A program made the translations under genes and the position numbers. The notes under the pieces were generated by a model, which had not been told where the DNA came from, ran no database searches, and worked only from the letters and a program-made list of their open reading frames with translations. From a virus, in the IMG/VR virus record IMGVR_UViG_3300025674_000430, positions 1-22,780 of that record: a stretch of DNA of 22,780 nt, one strand, 5' to 3'. Numbering within the stretch: the first letter of the stretch is position 1; each line of letters starts with the position of its first letter. Positions 1 through 6,866 of this stretch are shown here, piece after piece.

Positions 1-73
1 TAAGATTGATTTGACTGGTGGTAATGCGTCAGGCGATTTGGAAGCATTTGCAAGTATTTTAGAAATAACCTAA
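1..73 (+). CDS. 3' end of an upstream gene (partial)
   Basis: An open frame enters from the left edge (codons from position 2) and ends at TAA 71-73, giving 23 residues ending in LEAFASILEIT. A ribosome binding site (AAAGGAG) for the next gene begins inside this stop region, so the two are probably in one operon. Too little is visible to assign a function. From its place before the tail-gene array it is likely a tail or baseplate-associated structural gene. Confidence 0.6.
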   Translation, partial: KIDLTGGNASGDLEAFASILEIT

Positions 74-83
74 AGGAGTTCAA

Positions 84-707
84 ATGCCTTATGGTTATCT
101 AGGACAAAATCAACCTAATCAAACTGTTAATAATAGTGGTGTCTTTTCTATTACTGATGTAGCTGAACTTCAATCACAAGGAAAACTTGGTGGAAGTTTA
201 GAACTTATTGAGGAAAAAAATTTAACAGGCACAACACCAACTGCAATAGATTTTACAAATTTAAAAGAAAATGTATATGATGTGCATTTTTTAACTTATA
301 ACAATTTACAAATTACAGGTGGTGTAGACACCATAAGGGCAAGAGTATCCAATGATGGTGGAAGTACTTTTGAAAGCACAAGCAATTATGATAGTGCCAT
401 TCAGACAATGACTACTGGTGGAACTTTTAGTGAAGTAACAAGAACAAATTATGATGCTTTTGATAGAATTGGACAAAATGCAGTCAACCAACCATACAAT
501 GGTTATATCTATATATACAATGCAGGAAATAGTTCTAAATATACTTTTTTAACACACCATAATACTAACCAAAATGATGGATTTAGATTTGGTGGGCAGG
601 TTTATAAAGTTGCTGAAACTGTAAATGCTTTTAGATTATTTCTAACAACTTATGAATTTAAAGATGTAGGTAGTGTATTGAAACTCTATGGAGTAAAACA
701 GATATGA
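84..707 (+). CDS. Tail-array protein A (phage structural-type, unknown)
   Basis: 207 residues with no transmembrane segment and rich in Thr, Ser, Asn and Tyr. After an N-terminal stretch of about 45 residues (YGYLGQNQP..NSGVFSITDV) comes the core shared by all six array genes: an LELIE strand, an IDFTNL..YDVHF segment, a central SNYD, a SSKYTFLTHH block and a C-terminal strand ending LYGVK. The pattern suggests a beta-rich domain, as in small fibre or decoration proteins of uncultured marine phages; that comparison is from memory. It is the closest relative of the gene at 1773. AAAGGAG sits 6-7 bases before ATG, and the 3' end overlaps the next gene (ATGA). Virion location is inferred from context only. 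Confidence 0.75.
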   Translation: MPYGYLGQNQPNQTVNNSGVFSITDVAELQSQGKLGGSLELIEEKNLTGTTPTAIDFTNLKENVYDVHFLTYNNLQITGGVDTIRARVSNDGGSTFESTSNYDSAIQTMTTGGTFSEVTRTNYDAFDRIGQNAVNQPYNGYIYIYNAGNSSKYTFLTHHNTNQNDGFRFGGQVYKVAETVNAFRLFLTTYEFKDVGSVLKLYGVKQI

Positions 708-1249
708 GTAACCTAAGATTAATTAATGAAACTGAAATAACAACACCTGCAAATAAAATACAGATAACTGATGTATTTTCAGCAGATTTTGATATTTATT
801 GTATTGAAGTTGTAAATACTACTGCTGGAACTCAAAAAGAAAATAACCAAATGGACATAAGATTAATTAACAGTAGTGGAAGTGAAATAGCAACAACAAG
901 TTATGACCAAACTGCATTATTTTTTAGAGGTGTAACTGCTCTAAAATTAGGTAGTGCAAATAGAGATGATTTTGCATTGTTATACCACGATACAAGTGGG
1001 CAAAATGGTAATGGAAATATGACAATGTGGGTATTCAATCCATATTCAAGTTCAAGTTATACTTTTAACATACATCAAACAAGTGGGCAAATGTCTTATC
1101 CAAGTACTACTTCAATATCTTGTAATAGTAAAGGTATAGGTGTTTTGAAACAAACTACTTCTATAACAGGTTATTCATTTACAAACAGAGATGGCTATGA
1201 CATTAACACAGGAATATTTAGAACTTATGGATTGAGAGTAGATAGCTAA
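704..1249 (+). CDS. Tail-array protein B (phage structural-type, unknown)
   Basis: 181 residues holding essentially only the shared core: LRLINETEI, then IQITDVFSADFDIY, a TSYD motif, VFNPYSSSSYTFNIHQ, a GIGVLKQTTSITGY segment and a C-terminal RTYGLRVDS. It lacks the N-terminal extension of protein A. The best match within the window is the gene at 2414, with the shared FNP(Y/F).SSSYTF signature. The start overlaps the upstream stop by four bases and the stop overlaps the next ATG (TAATG), so translation is probably coupled. Family resemblance is to small proteins next to tail genes in uncultured marine phages (recalled, not searched). A role as virion fibre or decoration subunit is inference. 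Confidence 0.75.
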   Translation: MSNLRLINETEITTPANKIQITDVFSADFDIYCIEVVNTTAGTQKENNQMDIRLINSSGSEIATTSYDQTALFFRGVTALKLGSANRDDFALLYHDTSGQNGNGNMTMWVFNPYSSSSYTFNIHQTSGQMSYPSTTSISCNSKGIGVLKQTTSITGYSFTNRDGYDINTGIFRTYGLRVDS

Positions 1250-1770
1250 TGGCAGGACAATTAATTCAAGTAAATACTGCAACAGTTACAGTAGCAACAC
1301 CAAGTGTAACTCTTACAGGCATAGATAGTGATGATGTTTATATGTTTGCTTTTACAAATTTAGAAGTACAAACAGATGCTAGAAGTGTTGGCTTTAGAGT
1401 TACTGTTAGTGGAACTGCTGATACAAGCACTAATTATGATGAGGCTTATAAAGCATTGATTTCAACAGGTACTTTTGGAAATGGTTTTTTTACTAACCAA
1501 AACTTTTTTTTGTATTCACTTGGAGATAGTATAGGGACTGCTGGACAAGAAAAAGCAAATGGAATTGTTTACCTTTATAATTTTTTCAATGCTAGTGAAT
1601 ATTCATTTGCAACTTTTGAAACAACACAAATAAATAGTGGTGGTGTGCATAGAGGAAATGCAGGTGGTGGAGTTCATACTGTTGCACAAAGTTGTGATGG
1701 AATTTCACTTGTAGAGAGTTCTGGTGGAAATATTGTAGGTGGAACATTTACTTTATATAAGGTGGTATAA
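1249..1770 (+). CDS. Tail-array protein C (phage structural-type, unknown)
   Basis: 173 residues with the same core as its neighbours but a distinct subtype: MAGQLIQVN, VTLTGIDSDDVYMF, TNYDEAYKALISTGTF, YLYNFFNASEYSFATFE, a Gly-rich GGVHRGNAGGGVHTVAQS stretch and a terminal FTLYKV. Its partner is the gene at 2932, which shares MAGxLIxV/I, LTGIDS..DVY, F.NASEYSF.T.E and the Gly-rich turn. It has no signal peptide or catalytic motif. It starts on the overlap with the preceding stop, without a clear ribosome binding site of its own. It is most likely a beta-rich virion surface subunit; this is inferred from position and composition. Confidence 0.75.
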   Translation: MAGQLIQVNTATVTVATPSVTLTGIDSDDVYMFAFTNLEVQTDARSVGFRVTVSGTADTSTNYDEAYKALISTGTFGNGFFTNQNFFLYSLGDSIGTAGQEKANGIVYLYNFFNASEYSFATFETTQINSGGVHRGNAGGGVHTVAQSCDGISLVESSGGNIVGGTFTLYKVV

Positions 1771-1772
1771 CA

Positions 1773-2414
1773 ATGGCAGATGATTTGAAATATGGATATA
1801 AAGGTGCAGAACCAACACAAAGTTTTGGTAATAATACAGGTGTGTTTGACTCAAATGATATTAACAACCTTATAGCAGATAATAAATGGACTTCTTTTGG
1901 ACAATTAGAATTAATTGAAACTCAAGAAATAACTACTGCTACAAATGTTATAGATTTTACAAATTTAGGAAATTATAATGTTCATTTTATGACTGTTAAT
2001 AATGCTCATAATGAAAATGATAACAAAAGATTATCAATTAGATTTTTTGAAAATGGAGTATTAGAAAGTTCAGCAGTTTATCAAGTAGCTAGTCAGTTTG
2101 GTAGTGCTAGTAATAACTTTATTGAGGTTAGAAGTACTACTTATGATAGTTTGAGATTTGGGGATAATTTTGGTAGTGCTACCAATGAAACAATGCAAGG
2201 TTACTGTTATTTTTATAATTTGATAGACAGTTCAAAATACAGTTTTATAAGTTTTCATGCATCAACACAAAATAATGTTAATGTAAATTGTTTTGAATTT
2301 GGTAGTGGTGTTTTACCACAAGCAAGTACAGTAACAGGTATAAGACTTGAGCCAGCATATAGTTACAATTTATTAGAAGCAGACATATCTCTATATGGAA
2401 TAAGGTATTCATAA
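1773..2414 (+). CDS. Tail-array protein A' (second-copy paralogue)
   Basis: 213 residues, paralogous to the gene at 84 over the full length, including the A-specific N-terminal extension (KYGYKGAEPTQSFGNNTGVF against YGYLGQNQ...NNSGVF), the LELIETQEI and IDFTNLGNYNVHFMT segments and SSKYSFISFH. It starts two bases after the previous stop and opens the second three-gene set. Identity with the first copy is modest across much of the protein, so the duplication is old or the copies have diverged under selection, for instance on a host-contact surface. That is inference. No enzyme motif is seen. Confidence 0.75.
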   Translation: MADDLKYGYKGAEPTQSFGNNTGVFDSNDINNLIADNKWTSFGQLELIETQEITTATNVIDFTNLGNYNVHFMTVNNAHNENDNKRLSIRFFENGVLESSAVYQVASQFGSASNNFIEVRSTTYDSLRFGDNFGSATNETMQGYCYFYNLIDSSKYSFISFHASTQNNVNVNCFEFGSGVLPQASTVTGIRLEPAYSYNLLEADISLYGIRYS

Positions 2415-2932
2415 TGGCTACTAATTTAGAATTAATAAAATCTGAAACAATTTCTACAGGTGTTGGTGCAGTTACAATAGATAATATTTTTTCAGACAAG
2501 TATGATGTTTATGCTCTTACAGGTTATGGAAAAACAGATGGAACAGATAGTGCAAGTTTAAGAGGACAATTATTAGATAGTACAGGAACAGTAATAACTG
2601 CAAGTGAATATGATTATGCTTATTTAGTAATGTATGCACACCTAGCATTTGGAGAAAGTAGGCAAACAGGTACAACTTTTATTAATAATATTTTTGGTTC
2701 AGCAGATAATCCAGAAACAGGTAATGCAGTAACTTATATATTTAATCCATTTGATAGTTCAAGTTATACATTTTTTTTAACACAAAGTGTAGGTTTTCAA
2801 GATGGTAATACTAGAGGAAATAAATTAATTGGTGTTCATAAATCTGCTGAAAGTTGTAGAGGTTTATATGTTTATGCCAATGTTTTAACAAGAACTTGGA
2901 CAGGAAAAATATCAGTATATGGAGTTAAATAA
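2414..2932 (+). CDS. Tail-array protein B' (second-copy paralogue)
   Basis: 172 residues, matching the B-type gene at 704: N-terminal NLELIKSETI, ITIDNIFSDKYDVYAL-like segment, SEYDYAYLVM, YIFNPFDSSSYTFFLTQ, a KLIGVHKSAESC block and the end SVYGVK. It starts inside the TAATG overlap with the preceding gene and ends in the same kind of overlap with the next, so the second set is translated as one coupled unit. No membrane segment or catalytic residues are evident. The likely role is a minor virion component. Confidence 0.75.
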   Translation: MATNLELIKSETISTGVGAVTIDNIFSDKYDVYALTGYGKTDGTDSASLRGQLLDSTGTVITASEYDYAYLVMYAHLAFGESRQTGTTFINNIFGSADNPETGNAVTYIFNPFDSSSYTFFLTQSVGFQDGNTRGNKLIGVHKSAESCRGLYVYANVLTRTWTGKISVYGVK

Positions 2933-3438
2933 TGGCAGGTAGCTTAATAAAAATAGATGAAGTATTAGGAGATGATACACAATCTGCAATAGATTTAACA
3001 GGTATTGATAGCACCTATGATGTGTATGTTGTTAAAAGCAATATAAAAACATATACAACAGGTGGTGTTTTATATATAAGATTTGGTGCAAGTGCAAGTC
3101 CTGATACAACTGCAAACTATGATAGAGCAAATAAACAATTAAGATTTAGCTCAAGTTTTGACAATGTTAGTTCTACTAATCAAACAGGAATACAAATTTC
3201 AGCACTTTTAGGAAATGGGGAAATACATACAGGCATTTCATATTTATTTAACTTCAACAATGCAAGTGAATACAGCTTTATGACCTATGAATTTAATTCT
3301 GGAATGAATGATAGGGGTATGCAGGGTGGTGCAGTATTAACTGTTGCTGATAGTAAAGATTTTATAAGATTTTATTATGATACTACAAGCACTTTTGGAA
3401 CAGGAAGTGTATTGTCTTTGTATGGTTTAAAGAAGTAA
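2932..3438 (+). CDS. Tail-array protein C' (second-copy paralogue)
   Basis: 168 residues, matching the C-type gene at 1249: MAGSLIKID, IDLTGIDSTYDVYVVK, ANYDRANKQLRFSSSF, YLFNFNNASEYSFMTYE, GMQGGAVLTVADSKDF and LSLYGLKK. It closes the six-gene array; a 32-base gap with its own ribosome binding site follows before the next gene, marking the end of the coupled unit. Function is unknown. A surface fibre or decoration role is inferred from repeat structure, composition and position between presumed tail genes and the lysis block. Confidence 0.75.
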   Translation: MAGSLIKIDEVLGDDTQSAIDLTGIDSTYDVYVVKSNIKTYTTGGVLYIRFGASASPDTTANYDRANKQLRFSSSFDNVSSTNQTGIQISALLGNGEIHTGISYLFNFNNASEYSFMTYEFNSGMNDRGMQGGAVLTVADSKDFIRFYYDTTSTFGTGSVLSLYGLKK

Positions 3439-3470
3439 GTATAAGAAATATATAGTAAGATAGGAGAGAT

Positions 3471-3773
3471 ATGGCAACATTAGAAGAACTAACGGTTATT
3501 GCAACTCAAGAAGTTGAGGACGCTAAACCAATGTACAAGCAAGTTAATAATGAGAGATTGGAATTTTCACAAGCTGATTATGACCAAGCAATTATTGATA
3601 AAGCTAATTCTATGTGGAATGACCAACAGTTTGGTTATATCCAAGCTAGGCAAGAGGCTTATGGTTCAATAGCAGACCAACTTGATATGCAATATTGGGA
3701 TTCTGTTAATGGAACAACCACTTGGGCAGACCACATAGCACAAGTTAAAGCTGATAATCCAAAACCTGCATAA
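3471..3773 (+). CDS. Small tail-associated protein (XkdW-like type)
   Basis: 100 residues, acidic and soluble. The C-terminal half has the pattern R..AYGSIADQLDMQYWD.VNGTTTWADHI..VK, which I recognise from small proteins encoded beside tail fibre genes in many marine phages and cyanophages. Their exact role (assembly helper or minor tail part) is not settled. AGGAGAG lies 3-8 bases before ATG. The stop overlaps the next start (TAATG). The family link is recalled from the motif and was not searched. Confidence 0.7.
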   Translation: MATLEELTVIATQEVEDAKPMYKQVNNERLEFSQADYDQAIIDKANSMWNDQQFGYIQARQEAYGSIADQLDMQYWDSVNGTTTWADHIAQVKADNPKPA

Positions 3774-4372
3774 TGAAATTAAAGCTGATTAGAATATCTA
3801 GTCAAAGAGATTCTACAAATGGAATACTTTATATAGATGATAAGTTTGCTTGTTACACGTTAGAAGATGAACAAAGAAAAATAAAAGTTAAAGCAGAAAC
3901 TGCTATTCCTTTAGGTATTTATGAGATAGCATTTAGAAAAACAGGTGGCTTCCATAATAGATACAGCAGTAGGTTTAAAGCAATACATCATGGAATGCTA
4001 GAACTACAAAATGTTCCTGACTTTGAGTACATACTTATTCATTGTGGAAACACAGATGAACATACAGCAGGTTGTATTTTAGTTGGAGATAGTCAAGAAA
4101 ATAATGAATTAATGCCTGACGGATTTATTGGAAAATCTACACAAGCATATAAAAGAATCTATCCTTTAATAGCAAGTGCATTGTTAAATAATGAAAAAGT
4201 TACTATAGAAATCATTGACTTAGCTGAATTGAAAAAAGGATTAAATGGTGTACTATCTAATAAGAGTGGACCAGATTATATAAATGGTCAAAAAGTTTGG
4301 AAAAAATTAGCTGAAATCAACGGAACACTAATAGATATTCAAGCTAGTTTAGAAGATAGGAATATAATATGA
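3773..4372 (+). CDS. DUF5675 family protein
   Basis: 199 residues. Residues 1-110 match the DUF5675 pattern: LKLIRISSQRDSTNGILYID, LEDE......KAETAIPLGIY, HHGMLELQNVPDFEYILIH, then CGN..EHTAGCILVG, with H90, C91, H97 and C101 standing out. The C-terminal part (about 140-199) adds a segment ending in an amphipathic helix. The His...Gly-Cys arrangement recalls cell-wall-acting YkuD-type active sites, but the family has no firmly established activity that I know of. Its place directly before the holin suggests a muralytic or tail-tip role. It overlaps both neighbours (TAATG upstream, ATGA downstream). Confidence 0.7.
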   Translation: MKLKLIRISSQRDSTNGILYIDDKFACYTLEDEQRKIKVKAETAIPLGIYEIAFRKTGGFHNRYSSRFKAIHHGMLELQNVPDFEYILIHCGNTDEHTAGCILVGDSQENNELMPDGFIGKSTQAYKRIYPLIASALLNNEKVTIEIIDLAELKKGLNGVLSNKSGPDYINGQKVWKKLAEINGTLIDIQASLEDRNII

Positions 4373-4575
4373 CCGATTGGAAAAGTTGGGCAACAAAAGT
4401 AGGAATCAGAACACTGCGTACTTTTATACAAGCATTTTTAGGTGTTCTAGTTGCTAGTGGTACAGGCATGATTGAAGTTGATGTTTTACATAATGCATTG
4501 ATTGCAGGACTTGTCGCAGGTGTTACTGCAATACAAAATGGCTTAGAGGAGTGGACACCTAGTAACAAAGGATAG
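4369..4575 (+). CDS. Holin, r1t-like
   Basis: 68 residues: a short charged N-terminus (MTDWKSWATKVG), a first hydrophobic segment at about 15-35 with RTLRTFIQAFLGVLVASGTG, a second at about 42-58 (LHNALIAGLVAGVTAIQNGL) and a polar tail. Size, two membrane spans and the RT..TF.QAFLG start fit r1t-type holins, which form lesions in the inner membrane and time lysis. It overlaps the DUF5675 gene by four bases. Assignment rests on motif recall and the neighbouring lysis genes. Confidence 0.75.
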   Translation: MTDWKSWATKVGIRTLRTFIQAFLGVLVASGTGMIEVDVLHNALIAGLVAGVTAIQNGLEEWTPSNKG

Positions 4576-4580
4576 TCTGC

Positions 4581-4775
4581 GTGAAAATAGATATAAATAA
4601 ATTAATCCCTGTAATGATTAGTGCTTTAATAGGTGCATTTGGTTGGGCATTTAATTCAATAGAAGATATTAAGATACATCAAAAATCATGTGATGATATG
4701 GTAATAGAAATGAATCAGGAATTAGATATGCTAGAAGCGAACTTTACTGATTTATTATTTAAGCTAGGTGGATAA
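4581..4775 (+). CDS. Small membrane protein of the lysis block
   Basis: 64 residues from a GTG start, with AAAGGA nine bases upstream. One hydrophobic segment (about residues 8-26, IPVMISALIGAFGWAFNSI) is followed by a charged, probably helical C-terminus rich in Glu, Asp and Lys with one Cys. Single-span proteins beside holins may be antiholins, second holins or spanin-like partners; the sequence does not decide. It starts five bases after the holin gene, and its stop overlaps the next ATG. Confidence 0.6.
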   Translation: MKIDINKLIPVMISALIGAFGWAFNSIEDIKIHQKSCDDMVIEMNQELDMLEANFTDLLFKLGG

Positions 4776-4861
4776 TGTGTAATGTAAAACAAAATGAGGA
4801 CGGCTCTTTCGTACAAATCTGTAATTGTGAATATGGAAGTGAACATTGTAAGGAAAACTAA
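4775..4861 (+). CDS. Tiny four-cysteine protein (28 aa)
   Basis: A short frame of 28 codons, MCNVKQNEDG...CKEN, with cysteines at 2, 16, 18 and 25. It is supported by exact TAATG overlaps at both ends (with the stop at 4775 and the start at 4861), filling what would otherwise be the only gap in a fully coupled run, and by an AGGTGG ribosome-binding-like site five bases upstream. CxC plus two further Cys could bind a metal or form disulfides. No function can be named. Confidence 0.6.
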   Translation: MCNVKQNEDGSFVQICNCEYGSEHCKEN

Positions 4862-5049
4862 TGATGACAGAAAAAGAAAACTATTCACAAAAGGAGATGA
4901 TAAATATGGTAATGAAAGACATTGAAAAAATTTTAAACAAACTAGACAATTTACAACATGAAATAAACACAAGACCAACTAGAGCAGAAATCTATGGTTG
5001 GATTATTGCAGGAATATCAATAGCAACACTTATTACAGTTTTAATGTAA
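4861..5049 (+). CDS. XhlA-like small coiled-coil membrane protein
   Basis: 62 residues: a charged helical N-terminal two-thirds (KDIEKILNKLDNLQHEINTRP, heptad-like, about 18-38) and one C-terminal membrane span (about 45-61, GWIIAGISIATLITVLM). This order, coiled coil then tail anchor, resembles haemolysin XhlA-type proteins that work with holins in lysis, but also other tail-anchored small phage proteins. AAGGA lies six bases before ATG. It is the last of the small lysis-block genes. Confidence 0.6.
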   Translation: MMTEKENYSQKEMINMVMKDIEKILNKLDNLQHEINTRPTRAEIYGWIIAGISIATLITVLM

Positions 5050-5088
5050 AACATACAACATTAATTTTTACAGCACTAAACTAATTAC

Positions 5089-6288
5089 ATGAAAGAAAAA
5101 GACGCAAAGTCTTTAATAAATAAAAGGCAAGACGTTGCACACAACGAAGAACTAGGCAACAACTTTTATCCTAGTGGTTGGCAACCTAATGTTTCTTTTG
5201 ATGAATCAACAAAACTAGGAGAGATTACACACGTACAAGCAGAGTCGAATACATTTAAGTACAATACCTTACTAAAAGATTGGGGATTTAATCCTGATGA
5301 ATTTTACATAGACCAAGATACAGTTAAGTTTTCAACATGGAATGCACAAAAAAAAGGTGGAAGCATTGTTGATATGTACGCATTCAAAGCAATTATTAAA
5401 AGAAAAAATCCTAATCACGATAAATACTTTGAACAGTTACAGAAAGAAATCAGAAACAAGAAACCAATTAAACATAAAACAGGTGGAGATACTAGCTTTT
5501 TTTTCTTTATGAGTGATTGGCAGTTAGGAAAGAAAGACTTAGGTAGCATAGAAACTGTTAAATTAATAAGACGTGGAATCATTAATGGAAAACAACAGAT
5601 AAAAGATTTAGCAAGAAACAATATAGAAGTCAAAGATATTTACTTGATTGGACTTGGAGATTTAATTGAAAACTGTTTTGGCTTCTACGCACATCAACCA
5701 TTTAATATTGAGTTATCTAAAACAGAACAAGAACATTTAACAAGAGTTATGATTTTAGAAATCTTAGACGCATTTTTACCACTAGCTGAAAACATTTATT
5801 TAGGTGGAGTTCCGGGAAACCATGGAGAAAACAGAGCAGGTAAAGGAGAGATAACTACTACTAGATTAGACAATGCAGATACAGAAGCAATACAAATAGT
5901 TGGAGAAATAATACATGGCAGAGAAAGATATGAACACGTCAAAGTTGTTGTACCAAATGATTACCATTTAGTATTGCCTATCTATGACAAAAGAATAGCA
6001 TTCACGCATGGACACATGACAGCAGGTGGTGGAGATATTTGGACAAAGATAGAGAAGTGGTGGAAAGGTCAAATGTATGGTTGGTTACCTAGTGGAAGTG
6101 CTGAGTATTTAGTAACAGGACACTATCATCACTTTAGAGCAGTAGAACAATTAGGAAGAACATGGTTTCAAGCACCGAGCTTGGACCAATCAAATGAGTT
6201 TAGAGCAAGAACAGGCAACGCAACAAGAAATGGAACACTTAGTTTTACTATTGATAAGTATGGTTGGGATAACCTAAAAATTTTATAA
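5089..6288 (+). CDS. Calcineurin-like metallophosphoesterase
   Basis: 399 residues. The N-terminal ~130 residues are a phage-specific region (DWGFNPDEFYID...FSTWNAQ). The phosphoesterase domain follows with its metal-site motifs in order: SDWQLGK (D143; the usual DxH is here DWQ), GDLIEN (G190-D191), GNHGEN (N244-H245), THGH (H307, H309) and GHYHH (H345, H347). Phage relatives are often annotated as Mre11/SbcD-like nucleases or phosphatases; substrate is unknown. The DxH-to-DxQ change recurs, as I remember, in related phage proteins. No convincing ribosome binding site precedes ATG. It lies between small lysis genes and the lysozyme, so it may be a DNA-processing gene inserted in the late region. 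Confidence 0.8.
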   Translation: MKEKDAKSLINKRQDVAHNEELGNNFYPSGWQPNVSFDESTKLGEITHVQAESNTFKYNTLLKDWGFNPDEFYIDQDTVKFSTWNAQKKGGSIVDMYAFKAIIKRKNPNHDKYFEQLQKEIRNKKPIKHKTGGDTSFFFFMSDWQLGKKDLGSIETVKLIRRGIINGKQQIKDLARNNIEVKDIYLIGLGDLIENCFGFYAHQPFNIELSKTEQEHLTRVMILEILDAFLPLAENIYLGGVPGNHGENRAGKGEITTTRLDNADTEAIQIVGEIIHGRERYEHVKVVVPNDYHLVLPIYDKRIAFTHGHMTAGGGDIWTKIEKWWKGQMYGWLPSGSAEYLVTGHYHHFRAVEQLGRTWFQAPSLDQSNEFRARTGNATRNGTLSFTIDKYGWDNLKIL

Positions 6289-6337
6289 ATACAAGCAATA
6301 AACACATAAACCATTTACCATTATGAGTGAGGTCTTT

Positions 6338-6514
6338 ATGGCTAAAAAAATAGTAGGTATAGATAATAGTGTATGGGGCAAACCTATGCTGATTACAAAA
6401 GATGACTTAGGCAATCTAGGATTTGAATTGTTACAGCAAGGGATTGTGAGGTTTGATAGTGATAGGACTACTACTGCAAGTAGCGTGTCTGATTCCACAA
6501 CCACTAACTCCTGA
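6338..6514 (+). CDS. Small unknown protein overlapping the lysozyme gene
   Basis: 58 residues from the second ATG (6338), chosen because GAGG lies five bases upstream, whereas the earlier ATG at 6323 has no such site. The first ~43 residues look like a compact domain (KKIVGIDNSVWGKPMLITK, LGFELLQQGIVRFDSD). The last ~18 are Thr/Ser-rich (RTTTASSVSDSTTTNS) and lie in the stretch where the frame overlaps the lysozyme start, so their composition may be forced by the other frame. Not recognised; probably real because of the ribosome binding site and domain-like N-terminus. Confidence 0.5.
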   Translation: MAKKIVGIDNSVWGKPMLITKDDLGNLGFELLQQGIVRFDSDRTTTASSVSDSTTTNS

Positions 6515-6866
6515 AACACTAAGCGACTATCAAAGTTGCAGAGTTGCCAATAGGCAAGTTAGTTACGTGTCGAATTGGGCACCTTTAGTACAGGAATACT
6601 TTGAAGAAGAAGATGTACATAAAGCATTAAGAGTTATTTATTGTGAATCATCAGGAATACCAACAGCATATAATCAAAACAAAAATGGAAGTAATGACGC
6701 AGGTTTGTTTCAGTTCAATAACAGAACATGGGATTGGCTAAAACCAAAACTCAATATTAAAAAATCAAGATATGACGCTGAAACTAATATAGCTGTTGCT
6801 TCATGGCTTGTTTATAATGATAGTTGGAAACATTGGAACGCAAGTAAGGAATGTTGGAATGAGTAA
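6459..6866 (+). CDS. Lysozyme/lytic transglycosylase-like endolysin with N-terminal signal
   Basis: 135 residues from GTG 6459, picked over TTG 6453 because GAGG sits seven bases before it. The first ~14 residues are hydrophobic (MIGLLLQVACLIPQP), fitting a signal peptide; the Cys after VA is a weak lipobox candidate. The catalytic domain shows VIYCESSG (putative catalytic Glu about E63), a GSNDAGLFQFNNRTW block and a terminal AVASWLVYNDSWKHW..S.ECW, the signature of SLT/lysozyme-fold proteins in phage endolysins. It would cleave the glycan strands of peptidoglycan. If exported by its own signal, the holin may only trigger its release or activation. It overlaps the next gene by eight bases. 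Confidence 0.75.
   Translation: MIGLLLQVACLIPQPLTPETLSDYQSCRVANRQVSYVSNWAPLVQEYFEEEDVHKALRVIYCESSGIPTAYNQNKNGSNDAGLFQFNNRTWDWLKPKLNIKKSRYDAETNIAVASWLVYNDSWKHWNASKECWNE

Noticed and set aside
6796-6858. Upstream ATG of the first glycosyltransferase-like gene
   Set aside because: It lies inside the lysozyme coding sequence; ATG 6859 has AAGGA at proper spacing and begins the conserved part.
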